NCBI RefSeq assembly: GCF_003574625.1
Contig: NZ_QNUJ01000015.1
Span: 1-64,000, forward strand
Length of the DNA: 64,000 nt
Source of the DNA: Shinella zoogloeoides
Lineage (GTDB): Bacteria; Pseudomonadota; Alphaproteobacteria; Rhizobiales; Rhizobiaceae
Reading direction: 5' to 3'
Translations under genes and position numbers: made by a program
Part shown: one piece after another, positions 63,187 through 64,000 of the stretch
Layout of the letters: every line of letters begins with the position of its first letter
Position numbering within the stretch: position 1 is the first letter of the stretch
Notes under the pieces: model-generated
What the model was told of the DNA's origin: nothing
Seen by the model: the letters and a program-made list of their open reading frames with translations, nothing else
Databases searched by the model: none

Positions 63187-64000
63187 TTAGCCGCCCAGTG
63201 CGTCCTCGAGGAAGGCGGCAAGCTGCGCGAGATGCTTGGACATCAGGCCCGTCGCCGGCGAGGCGGCGGCCGGACGGCCGGTATAGCGCACGCGCTGGTA
63301 CTTGGCGTCGATATGCGCCAGCACCCATTCCAGATACGGGTCGATGAAGGCCCAGGCGCCCATGTTCTTGGGCTCTTCCTGGCACCACACCATCTCCGCG
63401 TTGCGGAAGCGGGAGAGCTCGTTGATCAGCGCCTTGGCCGGGAACGGGTAGAGCTGTTCGAGGCGCAGCAGGTAGACGTCGTCGATACCGCGCTTCTCGC
63501 GCTCTTCCAGAAGGTCGTAATAGACCTTGCCCGAGCACATCACGACGCGGCGGATCTTGGCGTCCTTCTGGAGCTTGATCGGGCCGTCCTTGATGACCTC
63601 GGCATCGTCCCACAGCAGGCGATGGAACGAGCTTTCGCCCGCCATTTCCGACAGCGAGGAGACGGCGCGCTTGTGGCGCAGCAGCGACTTCGGCGTCATC
63701 ATGATCAGCGGCTTGCGGAAGTCGCGCTTCACCTGGCGGCGCAGGATGTGGAAGTAGTTCGCCGGCGTCGTGACGTTGGCGACCTGCATATTGTCTTCCG
63801 CGCAGAGCTGCAGGAAGCGTTCGAGGCGGGCGGAGGAGTGCTCCGGACCCTGCCCCTCATAGCCGTGCGGCAGGAGGCACACGAGGCCCGACATGCGCAG
63901 CCATTTGCGTTCGCCCGACGAGATGAACTGGTCGAAGATGACCTGCGCGCCGTTGGCGAAGTCGCCGAACTGGGCTTCCCACAGGGTGAGCGCGTTCGGG
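63187..64000 (-). CDS. sucA: 2-oxoglutarate dehydrogenase E1 (C-terminal part)
   Basis: The gene continues past the right edge. The visible 270 residues include [55 protein letters not shown] and [14 protein letters not shown], the conserved C-terminal E1 features. It decarboxylates 2-oxoglutarate with thiamine diphosphate and passes the succinyl group to SucB. The order sucA-sucB-lpd, with four or five genes between sucB and lpd, is expected for rhizobia. Confidence 0.95.
   Translation of the reverse strand, partial: PNALTLWEAQFGDFANGAQVIFDQFISSGERKWLRMSGLVCLLPHGYEGQGPEHSSARLERFLQLCAEDNMQVANVTTPANYFHILRRQVKRDFRKPLIMMTPKSLLRHKRAVSSLSEMAGESSFHRLLWDDAEVIKDGPIKLQKDAKIRRVVMCSGKVYYDLLEEREKRGIDDVYLLRLEQLYPFPAKALINELSRFRNAEMVWCQEEPKNMGAWAFIDPYLEWVLAHIDAKYQRVRYTGRPAAASPATGLMSKHLAQLAAFLEDALGG

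Overview
The window is chromosomal DNA from a GC-rich alphaproteobacterium, most likely a member of the Rhizobiaceae (Shinella, Rhizobium or Ensifer type). The placement is an inference from gene content: the atpHAGDC order, sucAB-lpd, etfBA next to a rhomboid and a PduO-type adenosyltransferase, an Omp25/31-type barrel, and a Rhizobium-type intergenic mosaic element. Most of the 64 kb is ordinary housekeeping DNA, with one clear accessory segment.

Layout. 1-7.9 kb: etfA (partial) and etfB, a rhomboid protease, a HIG1-like twin-TM protein coupled to a cob(I)alamin adenosyltransferase, an SDR, a YihY/BrkB membrane protein, GluQRS, a DNA glycosylase, an HNH nuclease, DsbB, and tRNA-Leu(CAA). 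7.94-20.72 kb: an integrative element of about 12.8 kb in the 3' end of that tRNA. It is bounded by a 14-bp direct repeat (7942-7955 and 20706-20719) and carries its own tyrosine integrase near the right end. The cargo is lower in GC and mosaic: unknown proteins, an AlpA-like regulator, small ORFs, a helix-hairpin-helix protein, a serine recombinase, several gene fragments, an orphan BrnA-like antitoxin, and a two-gene type XI secretion (Slam) module. In that module a surface-lipoprotein gene overlaps a Slam/DUF560 outer-membrane translocator gene by one base, and a LuxR-type regulator follows.

20.7-27 kb: an Omp25/31-like porin, then a probable cobalamin-independent methionine module. On the minus strand a clear cobalamin riboswitch leads a tandem-hotdog acyl-CoA thioesterase and a MetR-like LysR regulator, which overlap by 4 bases. 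Diverging from it are a DUF1852 gene (mesX), a folate-independent core methionine synthase (mesD) and a flavin reductase. The arrangement suggests that B12 lowers MetR, and MetR activates mesXD. The links between these steps are inference.

27-64 kb: core genes. They are a BON protein, acyl-CoA synthetase, a CelD-like acetyltransferase with a polysaccharide flippase, secA, a parvulin PPIase, argJ-GNAT-mutT, a Flp pilin, a methyltransferase, comF-grxC-nitrilase-DUF1178, ubiG, a phosphatase, manC, the F1 ATP synthase operon (AtpD with an unusual Ala/Lys-rich extension), priA, an AAA ATPase, xerC, GumN, DUF2867, and lpd-SDR-hypothetical-LysE-MAPEG-sucB-sucA. No rRNA, CRISPR array, complete insertion sequence or replication origin was recognised.
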